Positions 48,019 through 58,382 of a stretch of 64,000 nucleotides of DNA are shown piece after piece. The first letter of the stretch is position 1. Each line of letters begins with the position of its first letter. The notes beneath the pieces are model-generated. The model saw only the letters and a list, made by a program, of their open reading frames with translations, was not told the DNA's origin and searched no databases. The translations under genes and the position numbers were made by a program. This stretch comes from Erythrobasidium yunnanense (Eukaryota; Basidiomycota; Cystobasidiomycetes; Erythrobasidiales; Erythrobasidiaceae): the NCBI GenBank assembly GCA_001600175.1, contig BCJC01000001.1, positions 3,891,652 to 3,955,651 on the forward strand, written 5' to 3'.

Positions 48019-48617
48019 GGCTCTGAATGAAAGGCACAAGGAGAGAAGGAGAGATGAGGGAGCAAATCTGAGAGATAGAAGCGTTTGAGGTCCTGGATTA
48101 CAGGCACTAAGGGGAGATTTTATTCTGGACGGCCGCAGAGGCTTGACGCCAATTGCATCATGGCTCGAGGCGCTAGCTGGGTAGAATAGGAATCAGGTCA
48201 GGTAATCACATGCACGCTGAGCAGATCTGGCGGTATTGAGCAGGTCTAGGTGAAGAGGTATCGGAGGTAGCGGGATAAGGTGAATCGAATGGTAGATATC
48301 CCGTGCCATTGTTGGTGCTTCTCAGAGACTGCCTCGATCTTTCGGAATGCTCGTCTTGCTATCGTAATGCTTAGAGGTGAAGACCGATCCGCCCGGCGCA
48401 CACATGACCTCAAGACGTATGGGTCAAACCCATGAGAGAAGCCATAGCTATCCAGGTTAGCGTAATTTAGTAAGTATCTGCATCACAAGCTGTTCGAGGA
48501 AGAAGCTGAAGAGATCTTTTCGCAGGAAGTTTTCAGCCGCCCATCCTTGGCATCTCGGTAACTCGTCACTCTTGATTCCTCTCAATCAAGCAGTATTCTG
48601 GATGGGCGACCGCAACT
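48019..48617. other. divergent intergenic region, nothing recognised
   Basis: 600 bases between the starts of the unknown minus gene and the SGNH hydrolase gene. Confidence 0.4.
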
Positions 48618-50141
48618 ATGGTGGTCAGATACGCTCCTCTGAGTGACGGCGGATCTCTTCAGACGGCTTCTGTTCTTCCAAGCTCGAAAGCCGCCAGGAT
48701 TGCAGCTGGGTCTGGCCTCGCTGTCTGCATTTCGGCGTTCTTGGTGTGGTGCGCATCATCATCAGGGTATGTTTGCGACTGAAGGTATACATCTACTTGA
48801 CATTGGCTGAGTGTCGGAGTTGTGCCAAACAGAGCCAGCCTCGACACCCAGAATACGGAGTACTACAACATCGCGAAATTCCAAGCTTCGCTGGGCAGCC
48901 CTTATGATCAGCCCGGCTACTTGACTTACGATGAGGTCTGGCCGCTCAAAAGCAATTGGATACCGTTTAGAAGCTCGCCGGCTCCCGACTGGCTCGACAT
49001 CATCCGGACAGCAGGAGACTATCGCTGTATACTGACACCTTTTGGCGAGCCAAAGCTGCCAAATGAAGGTTCTTCAGCAAGCAAGAGAGAGCAAGCACGC
49101 ATGGAAGCGATCCAACAAGTCTCTCATCTGCAGAACACCACTATCCTCCTCATAGGCGACAGCGTCGATCGCAATACAGTAGATATGACGGCTAGAAATC
49201 TTGCGAGGGAGGTCAACCATAAGGTCGTGCACTATCATGATGTCAATGCCAGGGCTGGAGATGAGAGAGGTACCGCGCATATCCTGGAGCTCCCGGATCC
49301 AGTTGGCTTGACCATAGCGAATTGCTTCACCTATGGTGCAGTAAGTAGTCTATATATGTGGTCTTGAATTGGAAAGCTGACTTCTGTTAATGTAGGATGA
49401 TCACGACGAATTCAAAGTTCAGCCTGACTGGTTCGCACCTGGTCGTACGGAAGACCGCATCGATCAGCTGTGCAAGCCGATGACAGACCAACTGTCTCGG
49501 CCTGTGTCCTTCATTCAACTACATTCTGGATTGTGGGATCTGGCCTACTTTGGTCGGCTAGACAAGCGAAACCCAGATCCTGCTTTTAGGAAAGCCGACA
49601 AACCTCTCACGAACGAACAGATGGACTGGTGGCACAAGCGCATGCTATCGACGGTCGTAAAGATCAAGGAGACATGGCCTGGCGTGCCTGTAATGATCCG
49701 TGGTCTACCTCGGGTAGCTTCACCAGATGCAGTTTGTGAGCAGCCACGATCTTCAGATAAAACGTGGCATACTCATCTCACGCCGACTTTGCAGTATTCT
49801 GGACACCAAACGAAGATCCCGCAACCTTTACAAACTTTTTCGCGGACGTGCGAGCGTCTCAGCTTCGCGAAATGCAGAAGGTTGTAGCTGCTGAGGAAGG
49901 CACTATGTTCTTCGACTTTGGACATGTGTGGGAAGGCTATCAAAGTAAGTGTCGTAGAGCTTTCAGTTTCGACTGACAGCAGCTGACGGTACCTTTGCGA
50001 GCAGAATATCAAGATCGTGTTCATCCGGATATATACCCTGGCGGTGTGATACTCGGCAACGCTCTACTCCATTATGCCTTCTTGGCAGCGGAGGGAAGAA
50101 CCGCACAGAATGAAGCACAGTGCGACATTAGCAGTCATTGA
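48618..50141 (+). CDS. membrane-anchored SGNH/GDSL-type hydrolase
   Basis: Predicted type II membrane protein of the secretory pathway. Exon 1 encodes a short cytosolic tail (MVVRYAPLSDGGS) and one hydrophobic anchor (AAGSGLAVCISAFLVWCASS). A GTATGT intron leads to the lumenal domain from 48833. That domain has NTTILLIGDSVDRNTVDM, holding the SGNH block-I serine (GDS), then IQLHSGLWDLAYFG. The last exon gives YQDRVHPDIYPGGVILGNAL, containing the DxxH block-V pair (D-R-V-H). Three more introns lie near 49341, 49735 and 49946. The layout resembles fungal PC-esterase-like, wall-polysaccharide O-acetylation or deacetylation proteins. Substrate unknown. The stop is at 50141. Confidence 0.75.
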
Positions 50142-51421
50142 GCTTCTGCGACTATCAGGGCCGTCAAAGACGAAGCTGCACATACACTCTCGACATGCGG
50201 TCCGTCGAGGCGAGCTTGCAAGAGAGCCTAGGTCATCCTCAAGTCGACGATCTTACGGCCGGACGTCAGCGGACCCTAAGGGGCTCCTTAACACTTCGAT
50301 GCGCTACGCACACAGCAAAGTTCTCTAGGATAAATCACAGAGAAGGTAGACAAAGTATAGCTGTCACAATTCCCGAAAGAGAAGGCATCGATGCTCCACA
50401 GAAGTGATTGTCAGACAGGAAGGAGAGCCTCAGAATCGATAGCCCAAGGAAGTCACAGCAGGACGAAAGATGTACGCATATTGACAATAGGTACAGTGCC
50501 TGAGTCATACATTTTGTCCGGAAGCGAGGTTATTTAGTATAGTATGGGTGGGAGCTGTGTACAGTCGTAGCATCTGTCCTAGTGGTGTAGTCATCAATGT
50601 AGCTGCGTACGTTTTTCTTCTGCGCTCTCCCGGTATTTGCATACGACCTTCGCGTCTCGTCTCTCTGCTTCGCTCCATCTGCGATTTCACAAGTGCCCGA
50701 AGAAGCGTCGAGCTTGCCTGGGCGCCTCAAGACATCTGTTCAGATCGACATTCAAACATCGCCTGACTGACAAGCGCTCGCGCTGCCTTCAGTCTTCGAG
50801 AAAGGAATTTTCAGTTGTAGCCTGGTAAGCTCTCTGAGCGTTGAGCTCAGCGCATAGGAAGCTGAGTATCACTTTATCAGATACTGCGATAGTTGTATAC
50901 CGTACAAGCCTTTACACCTCCCTCTGTAGCTCGTGCGAGCTGCAGTGCAATTCCTTACCTCTTCATTCACAACTCCATCTCCCATCCATTCCAATGATGA
51001 CATGCCATATACAACTTTACTAGAGTCAAGCAGGTAGCTAAACGCCTATGCGATAGAGCCTAGCTCCTTCGTTATAGCGCCGTGACCAGACTCGGCACTT
51101 GTCTGAATCATTATTCAAAATCCTCCTTCCTCGACGTTGTATACATTGGTCATACATTGTTCATACAATCAGAGTTCGAACCACACCTCCCATTCATGCC
51201 GCTCCGTCAGTCGATACAGACTATGCGGCGAAGCTGCATTTGACAGTATATAATCGCTTTGTCTGTCACGTTGATTGACTAGAGTCGCAAGTATTGATAT
51301 TGCTATGAGAGGAGCATACTACATGTTGTAGACGGCCAGACAGCTTAGCCTCTACAACAGATCGAAAACGTATGAAGGAATATGGTAGTTCGGTATGCAG
51401 CAATATGTGGCCTGACTATGC
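50142..51421. other. long intergenic region between convergent genes
   Basis: 1.28 kb with no recognisable gene, RNA or repeat. Both flanking genes end here, so it carries two 3' ends. Confidence 0.4.
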
Positions 51422-52590
51422 TTATATTGCGCTTCTCAAGGATGCTCTGTCATCTTCGTCTTCGAGTCTGATAGCACCCTGCTTCTTAACCTCGTATAGC
51501 TTCCAGGTGTAAGCCGCGATGAGGGCGACGACCTGGAGGGATGATACGAGGATGAGAGGCACGACGACTTGTACGGGCTTATCGCCGCCGAGGAGCATCG
51601 CAACGAAGATGAAGATGGTGCATCCAGCCCATGCTAGATCTTGTCCGAGGAACACGATGAAGGCGTCTGGCGGGATGATTCATCAATTTACTGTTGTTTT
51701 TGGGTTGTGAGGGACTACTGACTGATAAGACCGATGCCAGTGATGACGCCGAAGGCAATCCAAGCGTGTGTCTCGTGCTCTTTCTCCCACTTTCCAGGTC
51801 GGTCTAGCTCGGGGCCGTTGTACTTGAACCATCTGCAAGATCTTTTTTAGCTATATCGCGGTTATAGAGTCTGGAGAACTTCTCACCTGAGAGCAATCAA
51901 GCCGTTTTGCCAGATTGCGAGGTCCACGAGGAACAGCAGGAGCATTCGCACAGGCAGGTGCACGAACAGCCAGCTGAGAGGAGCTCTGAATGAAGCAGGG
52001 TACCGGAGCAGAGTCATCCAGACTGTGAGCATGAAGAAGGCTGCTACGAGTAGGAAGATTTCCGAAACGAGGAAGTAGCGGAGAATCCAGAAGACGGACC
52101 ATAGACCGGTGCAGATGTTGGCGAGGCACTGTATGAAAGCATCAGCATACATACGAGATGGAGATATAGTAACTTACAAATCGCAGACCGACTCCGTTGA
52201 TGACCATTTCCCGAGTCGCGGGGCTCTTTGACAGAGTAATGATGAGGCAGTAGCAGATTTGGAGAACATACATCTGCCAATGCGTACATCAATTGGTGCC
52301 CGCACATCGCATGCTGCGGGACTACTCACGAGGAGGAGGTAGCCACCTATGAGCTCCTTCTTGGGCGTCCAGATGGTCTCGTAATCATCGTTGATCTCGC
52401 CTACGTTGGGATGGAAGGCGAAGATAGTGACTAGATTGCATCCCAGCGCTACGAGCAGGCAGAGCGGGGTAAAGATCTGAAGTCGGATGAGCTGCTGGAG
52501 CGATGGCGAGACATCCTCGTTGATCGACTGTTGCGAAGGATCCTCTGGCGCGTGTGTGCGCAGAGTAGATGGTGGATGCCCAGATACCAT
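51422..52590 (-). CDS. multi-pass membrane protein of unknown function (DUF1774-like)
   Basis: Several exons together encode about 310 residues with seven or so hydrophobic spans: LIRLQIFTPLCLLVALGCNL, MYVLQICYCLIITL, TGLWSVFWILRYFLVSEIFL, FLLVAAFFMLTVWMTLLR, LFVHLPVRMLLLFLVDLAIW, AWAGCTIFIFVAMLLGG and PLILVSSLQVVALIAAYTW. The start is the first ATG (52590, MVSGHPPSTLRTH). The tail is charged (RLEDEDDRASLRSA). The pattern is like the fungal DUF1774 family; this is from memory of the family and not tested. No transport or receptor motif is seen. Confidence 0.6.
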
Positions 52591-52918
52591 CTTCGAGTGT
52601 TGTATGCGAGAGAAGCGGAACAAAGTAGCACGTTGACAAAAACTGGGCCAATTTGAAGTCCAAGCCAGGTGACGTATTCTTGGGACTGAACAAACTGGTT
52701 GATTCTACGCAATATCCAAGAAGACGATCATGTACATTTCACATGAAGAGTATTACACCGATACTGCTGCTATCCCATCGAAACTCCCTTCCAAACCTGA
52801 ACCTTCCCACTTTGCGAGACAAGCTCTTCCGCCGAGGTGGCTCGCACAGAGCCATCCTTATTCATTTGTCATCTCATAGACTCAATCCTAAGACAGGCTA
52901 CCCATCGAAAGAGACCTG
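52591..52918. other. intergenic, nothing recognised
   Basis: 5' flank of the multi-pass membrane gene, up to the repeat copy. Confidence 0.35.
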
Positions 52919-53071
52919 ACCAAGCTGGCAGAAGAGAGCGCGGGGTTCGCAGAGGGTCTTCCCACGACCAGGCTTCCGGACGCACGGTATATATTGACAA
53001 TGCCGATAGCACGACGAGAATCTATATCTCGAAGGCCCTATGGCTAAAGGGCAAGCTTTCTTTCTTTTGAC
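52919..53071 (+). repeat. interspersed repeat, copy 1 (inverted relative to copy 2)
   Basis: This 153-base stretch matches the reverse complement of 56898-57086 along its whole length, by eye at about 85% or more in aligned parts. Shared landmarks: CAAGCTGGCAGAAGAGAGCG, GGGTCTTCCCAC, GACGCACGGTATATAT, CACGACGAGAATCTATATCT and GCAAGCTTTCTTTC. Both ends stop sharply. Copy 2 is about 36 bases longer. It lies 567 bases before the MFS start. The class is unknown; it could be a short non-autonomous element, the end of a longer element, or a duplicated promoter segment. Confidence 0.75.
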
Positions 53072-53637
53072 GAATAACCGCGGCGGACCGATGCTGGCTC
53101 TCGAGGCGACTTGGCAGACACACCGTAGGAGTAGCCAGTACTCCCGCGTGGAGGAGTTGTGGTGTCGTGCGTATGCTGAGGACATGTATGGACGAAGACG
53201 GTTGCCGTTAGGAATGGTGTCCGATTGACCGAGGTCCTGCCTGCTCAGGGCGACAAGCTAGCCTGTCTTGTAGACATGTATGACACCTTGGCTCGGCGAT
53301 CTGTACAAGGCTACCCATCGTTGTCGAGGATCGTTGGAGCCGTTGCCGGGCTGAACTTCATTGCGGACGCGATCCAGCGCTAGCTTATCTTCTTGCGCAC
53401 AGGCGTATTGCAAGGAATTTTCTTCTGCGCTCTGCGTTGCCAGTCAAGACCTCTTCACGTAGATGCCAGAGTGAACGTACTCCCCGAGCGCTGCTTTCAT
53501 TCGATAGGAGAGAGAAAGAAGCAAAGGATCCTGGAAAACCGATCTGCACTTCGAATACTCTGGCCGCGTTTCGCAGCAGTGCTACTCTTATATCCTTAAT
53601 TTCTGTCGGGTATAGAAGAAACCCAGAAGGCCTCGCG
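53072..53637. other. 5' flank of the MFS gene
   Basis: No gene is recognised. Open frames overlap the MFS start region, but family similarity begins only at about 53638. Confidence 0.35.
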
Positions 53638-55529
53638 ATGGGTGCACTTTTTCTGCCTCTGCGCTCCGACATCCGGTTCATAGCTGTGGTATGCCGGAGC
53701 AACTGAAGGCTGCAGAGCATAGTATTCTGATGAGAGTGAACTGATCAGGTTGCTGGAATGGGTCTTCTAACGGACGTCTGCCTCTTCCCGCTCTTTACGC
53801 CTGCGATTCCATTCAGACTCGAAGAGCTCGGCTATGGTTCGATCGCAAGCTTAACAGGATGGCTCACAGCTGCCTACGCTGGAGGGCTGATCCTGGCCAC
53901 GCTCCCATTTACATGGTTAGGAAGCCGGTATAAGGGCAAGCGGAATATCTTGCTGGTCGCTCTCGCCCTCATGGCCGTCGGAGTACTAGTCTTCCTGCTG
54001 GTTCCAAACTATGCAGCAATGGTAGCAGCCAGAATACTTCAAGGCGCTTCGGGGGCAGGCATCTGGACCCTAGGTCTAGCTTTGGTGGCAGATAATTGCG
54101 AACCTGAACGGATGGGCAAGATGATGGGGTTGACAATGGTTGGGTGAGCTTGCGGACCCTTCACAATCGAGGCCGAACGCCTACTAAAGGATAATATGAA
54201 GATATGCCATCGGAAATTCGATCGGACAACCAGTCGGCGGTGTTCTTTACGGTCAGCTTGGATGGAAAGCGCCGTCGATCTTTGCCTTAATCCTCAGTAA
54301 GTGCAAAGGTAGCCTATCCACCTAGCCATGTACCCATTAACAAGCTGCCTACAGTCGTCATCGACTTTGTGCTGCGACTCGCCGTCGTAGAGAAGCATGA
54401 GATCGCAGGCAAGATGAACAAAAGGAGTGGTCTTAGCTTCCTGCGTTCTCGCCGACATGGAGCGAGCACGCAACAGCAGGAACACTATGCAGAGCAAGAG
54501 CTTCAAGCGGTCAACGTCTCGCTCCCACCATCAAAGGAGACCGAGCTGTCAACTATATACGTCTCGCAAAACTCGAACGAGCAGCTTTCTGCCCCGCCTA
54601 AAGCTATTGCCGAAGATGGTGCACAGTCTGCTACTGCCCAAGACAAGATCAGTAATCTCAACAATATCAAATATAATCACTGGACGGCAATAATGTATCT
54701 TTGCTTCAAGCCACGCCCGCTCACTCCGCTGTTGATCTCATTTACGAACGGGTTCATCATATCTGGCATATACAATACAGCCTTAGTCCTGCGCCTGAAT
54801 GAAAGATATGGCTTGGACTCTACCAAAGCTGGACTGGTATATTTCGCGGTTGCGATTCCCTCTGCGATCATCTCGCCGCTTGCAGTGTGTTTGCTCTCTT
54901 TCAAAGCGCCCTAGGACTATTACTGAGATTTTAGCAGGGACGATTGTGTGATCGCTTCGGCCCGCGGCCACTCTCGTTGATCTGCTGCTCTTGCTATGGA
55001 CCTGTCCTGGCCCTACTCATGATCGACCAACTGCCATTGGCTGCCTTTATCGTGCTTCTAGCCTTTGCCGGCTGCTGTGCTGGTCTCATCAATGCCGTAT
55101 GATATTCTGTTTCACAGGTGTTTCTTCAACGAACTGACTTGATCCTTACACCACCTCAGCCTGTTATGGTGTTTCTGGCACAGGTCGCAGCTGAGTCAAA
55201 CGATAAAGTCGGCAGTAAGTGTAGTACTTCCCCTTTACTTTAATACTCCTTTGTACTGAACCCAACGCAGCGTCACATGTATATGGCGCTTTCAATTTCA
55301 CCTTCTCTGTAGCCTGCTTCATCGGTCCTATCGTGGCCGGCCAGGTCCTGGAGCGGCTTGGAACGCCTACTGGGTTCAAGGTGCAAATAGCAATAACGGC
55401 AGCGATGTCTCTTGCATGTGTCCCGCTGGCATGGCGTTATATGGTGAGATTGAACGGTCGGATCTATCCATACTCTGCTGACTTCTGTTGACTCAGCGCC
55501 CGGGCATAAAACAAGCTACTACAGCATAA
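53638..55529 (+). CDS. major facilitator superfamily transporter, DHA1/VMAT-like
   Basis: Plasma-membrane or vacuolar proton-coupled exporter with 12 predicted spans. Exon 1 (53638) gives MGALFLPLRSDIRFIAV. The intron joins it to VAGMGLLTDVCLFPLFTPAI (TM1). Loop 2-3 carries the MFS motif A (FTWLGSRYKGKRN). TM4-5 read MVAARILQGASGAGIWTLGL, then NSIGQPVGGVLYGQLGWKAP. A long hydrophilic loop of about 115 residues between TM6 and TM7 (54400-54670) has Gln/Ser-rich stretches. The second half has FTNGFIISGIYNTALVLRL, motif-A-like GRLCDRFGPRP, and HVYGAFNFTFSVACFIGPIV. The last exon ends MRPGIKQATTA. Substrate unknown; amine or drug efflux is typical. It is convergent with a PGAM-like gene. Confidence 0.85.
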
Positions 55530-55586
55530 TTAATGTGTAACTCTAGCTCATGTAGTAGTAGTTCATAGTCGTTGTGAGATCTGAAG

Positions 55587-56507
55587 TTACATCTCGTCCG
55601 AAGTCTTTTCGGTTGCTCCTGTCTTATCGATGAAATCCTTTTCAACTAGCCAAGCATCCTCGTCATCTTCTGCCTTGAAAGTGAAACTGACAGAGATATC
55701 AGCGACGGCTACCTACAGGACCAATTCAGCACTACCTGCGGATCTCAGCATTTGCAAAAAGGTAATCTCCTCCATCCTTGCCGTTCTTTACCAGGTATCG
55801 AATGAAGGTGCCGTGTGTGACGAGAAGTATCGTGTTCTCCTCTCGAGATCGTAGCCAGCGTCGGACATACTTGGCTCGCGCGCGCAAGCAGGCGATGTCG
55901 GGAGCAAAGAAGCCTTGAGGCAAAATCCACTCCGGGCACCGCGCTAACGGCGAGAAGTCCACTGCATACATCATTAGCTTGTTTTATGTGCTGCAGACGC
56001 TCGATACTTGCATCCGTTGAAGCGATCGTCTGCCTTGAGATCCTCAAGAGGGGAGCCGGTGTCGCATGGGTCTAACAAAGCCAGAATGAGCAGCTTGTGA
56101 TATAGATACACGAAAGAGCCTACGGTTGTTAGACTCTTGAGCGTGAGGTAGCAATACAATGTGCTCTTTTCCGATACGCTCGACGATAGAGTCGCATCCG
56201 ATCAGAGTGGTCTGTATTGTCCTCTTCATGGGCGAGGTGACTAGTAGTTCGACACCTGGTTGTATAGTCTCGCGCGTATGTTCGCCAAGCCTAGCAGCTT
56301 GTTCCTCGCCGAGCTTCGTAAGTAAGGGATCATGAAGCTTGTAGTCGCACTGTAAGATTTGATGAGCGTATAGAGAGGAATCTTTGTAGGAATATCATTA
56401 CAGCAACATTGTGCTCCGCTTGAGCATGGCGGACGAGATAGATGGTCTTTGCGCTTCATGGCTTTTCAGCAATTGTCATCACTAGAGTTGGGCGCAGCTC
56501 ACGACAT
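55587..56507 (-). CDS. phosphoglycerate-mutase-family (histidine phosphatase) protein, cytosolic
   Basis: Histidine phosphatase superfamily, branch 1. A two-codon exon (ATGTC at 56507) joins across an intron to give MSAKTIYLVRHAQAEHNVA, holding the catalytic RHA motif. Then come HDPLLTKLGEEQAARLGEH, GVELLVTSPMKRTIQTTLIG, PCDTGSPLEDLK, CPEWILPQGFF, and NTILLVTHGTFIRYLVKNG with the second catalytic His. The end reads FTFKAEDDEDAWLVEKDFID to the stop at 55587. It has no signal peptide, unlike the second family member at 61.7-62.9 kb. The fungal relatives (Pmu1-like) are phosphatases of uncertain substrate rather than glycolytic mutases. It is convergent with the MFS gene, 57 bp apart. Confidence 0.85.
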
Positions 56508-56796
56508 CAGTATCAGAGAGGAGAGGGATGTGAGAAGAAGAGAAAGCGGAGCAGGACGCGAGGCCTCTGCAAACTCTTATCGGAAGCCGGGTGTCATCCG
56601 GGCGCCAAAGGCGTTGGACCGTTCATCGTGCTATCTCAATAAGCGAGCTGTGAGCACTTGCGAGAAGCTATGTATGAGCTTGCGAGCAAGCATGTCGCAA
56701 TTGTCGAAGGACAGGCAGCCGAGATCATCGAGAGAAGAAGAAGAAAAAAAGCACCTCGCTTATGACAAGCAAGACACACCAAAAACAATGTCAATC

Positions 56797-56846
56797 GACC
56801 CCAGCAAGGATCGAACTTGCAATCTTTCCCTTAGGAGGGGAACGCC
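56797..56846 (-). pseudogene. 3' half of a tRNA-Arg(CCU)-like gene
   Basis: On the minus strand: the end of a D-arm (GGCG), a perfect anticodon arm TTCCC-CTCCTAA-GGGAA (anticodon CCT), a variable loop, a perfect T-arm GCAAG-TTCGATC-CTTGC, and the 3' acceptor strand TGGGGTC. The expected partner 5' strand GACCCCA and a pairing D-stem are missing upstream. This therefore looks like a truncated tRNA, not a working gene. It is 51 bases from repeat copy 2. A tRNA-derived short element is an alternative reading. Confidence 0.6.
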
Positions 56847-56897
56847 GTACCTATATGTCGAAGAAGCACCTTGGTTAGGACAGAGTCCGGAATGGTG

Positions 56898-57086
56898 GTC
56901 AAAAGGAAAGAAAGCTTGCCTTTTGGCCATAGGGCCGTCGAGATATAGATTCTCGTCGTGCCATTAACTTAGTTTATATATACCGTGCGTCTGGTAGGCC
57001 TGGTCGTGGAACTTGTACAACGCGACTACATACACAAAAAGTGGGAAGACCCTTTGCGAGCCCCCGCTCTCTTCTGCCAGCTTGGT
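56898..57086 (-). repeat. interspersed repeat, copy 2 (inverted relative to copy 1)
   Basis: Reverse-complement match of 52919-53071, with about 36 extra bases in the middle. In this orientation it points at the PGAM-like gene, whose ATG is 391 bases downstream, just as copy 1 points at the MFS gene. It contains the same TATATA stretch. It lies in the divergent space between the PGAM-like gene and the GNAT gene. See copy 1 for class. Confidence 0.75.
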
Positions 57087-57178
57087 TCATGCCTTGCTAT
57101 TTATGCTAATTAAGAAATGACGAAAGCGATCTTATCTCGTCCCCTCTACTGAGTACTCGATCTCCCTCTTTCCCAAGC

Positions 57179-57952
57179 ATGAGCGCCATCTCCTATCCCC
57201 CGCTAGACCAGGCCGTCCTTATCGACCCTAATATCCAGTCTCCTGATACGCTCATCGCTCACATCACAGAGTTGCATATCTCCTGCTGCGAAACCGATGG
57301 CACGATAGCCACCTTCCTACCTCCTTGGAATCGAGATGAAATGGTGTCCTGGTATCGCGACCGCTTTGAGGAAGCGCGGAAGGGCAGGAGACATATCTTT
57401 GCTTACTTCGCGGAAGATGGACAGCAAGAAAGACGTCTAGCGGGCTTCGTCATGCTGGCTAAGCCTTTCTCATACACTGGACCATTCAGAGGCGGAGTCG
57501 AAAAGCTCTTTGTCTCGCCCAACTTTCGAAAGAGGTGGGCGATGTAAAGATAACAGCGAAAGCATGCTGAGCGGCTGACTAGATGTCCGTGACATTCACA
57601 GAGGCATTGCAAAGAAGCTTATGATGAAGCTAGAGGAGGCCGCCCTGGCAGAAGGCCGTACCTTCCTGGTAGGAGGGGACTCCCTTGTCGCCTGTACTCA
57701 GACTGACGTAATGCTCACAGCTTCTTGACACAGAGGTCGGATCTGCTGCAGAGTCAGTGTATCCTAGGCTTGGCTACAAGGAGGTAGGCTGAAAGACACA
57801 CCTCACCAGTCGAGCTAACCGAGCGCGACACGTATCAGGTCGGCAAGCTACCGCTCTACGCCTTCTCGCCCAAGACGGGCAAACTTACAGATGGAGTGGT
57901 CTTCCACAAGACTCTCGAAGGGCATGCCGATCGTGTCGCTCAAGTATCATGA
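57179..57952 (+). CDS. GNAT-family N-acetyltransferase
   Basis: Acetyl-CoA-dependent acetyltransferase of unknown substrate. Starts MSAISYPPLDQAVLIDPNIQ. The GNAT core reads ERRLAGFVMLAKPFSYT (strand 4), then GGVEKLFVSPNFRKR. A GTGGGC..CACAG intron joins it to GIAKKLMMKLEEAALAEGRT, completing the Arg-x-x-Gly-x-Ala acetyl-CoA loop as RKRGIAKKL. Further exons give LLLDTEVGSAAESVYPRLGY and KEVGKLPLYAFSPKTG. Three short introns. About 195 residues, normal for single-domain GNATs. Resembles small antibiotic- or amine-type acetyltransferases. Confidence 0.88.
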
Positions 57953-58382
57953 GCAAGATGACGAAGGCTTGCGAAGCTGTGTACATCAACCACAGAGATC
58001 AGATTCTGAACGTAGTATTCAAATTCGTCAGCATGTACCGCGTTTGTGAAGGCTGGGTCGAGCGGACCCTCTGCGAGACAGCGCTCTATTTGGGCGAACT
58101 TAATCATACTCTGTCGTAGATGGGTAGCTGGCCTATGACCTGATGTATGCACTACGATCGCTTGGTCGCTGTAAGTGAGCGGCATTAATGCTGAAAAGGA
58201 CTGCCCAACGGGAGAGCCTGTTAGTATAGTTAGTATAGACAGAGTGGTGAAGAGTCAGCGAATGCTTGGAAGGTCATGAAGAGAGTCAGCCGCATTTGCG
58301 TTAGGAACCTGCCTCTCGCAAAAGCTTGACTCTACTGTGACAACAAACGTATTCCGATTTCTGCATTGCCTGCTGCGATCTA

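Noticed and set aside
56449-56967. 172-codon plus-strand frame crossing the PGAM start, tRNA fragment and repeat
   Set aside because: It spans unrelated features and is antisense to a real exon. Peptide similarity between the repeat copies (AIGPSRYRFSSC) simply reflects DNA identity, not a shared protein.
52919-57086. Calling the inverted pair the terminal repeats of a transposon
   Set aside because: No transposase, polymerase or target-site duplication was seen, and the enclosed genes are ordinary host families. Left as repeats of unknown class.
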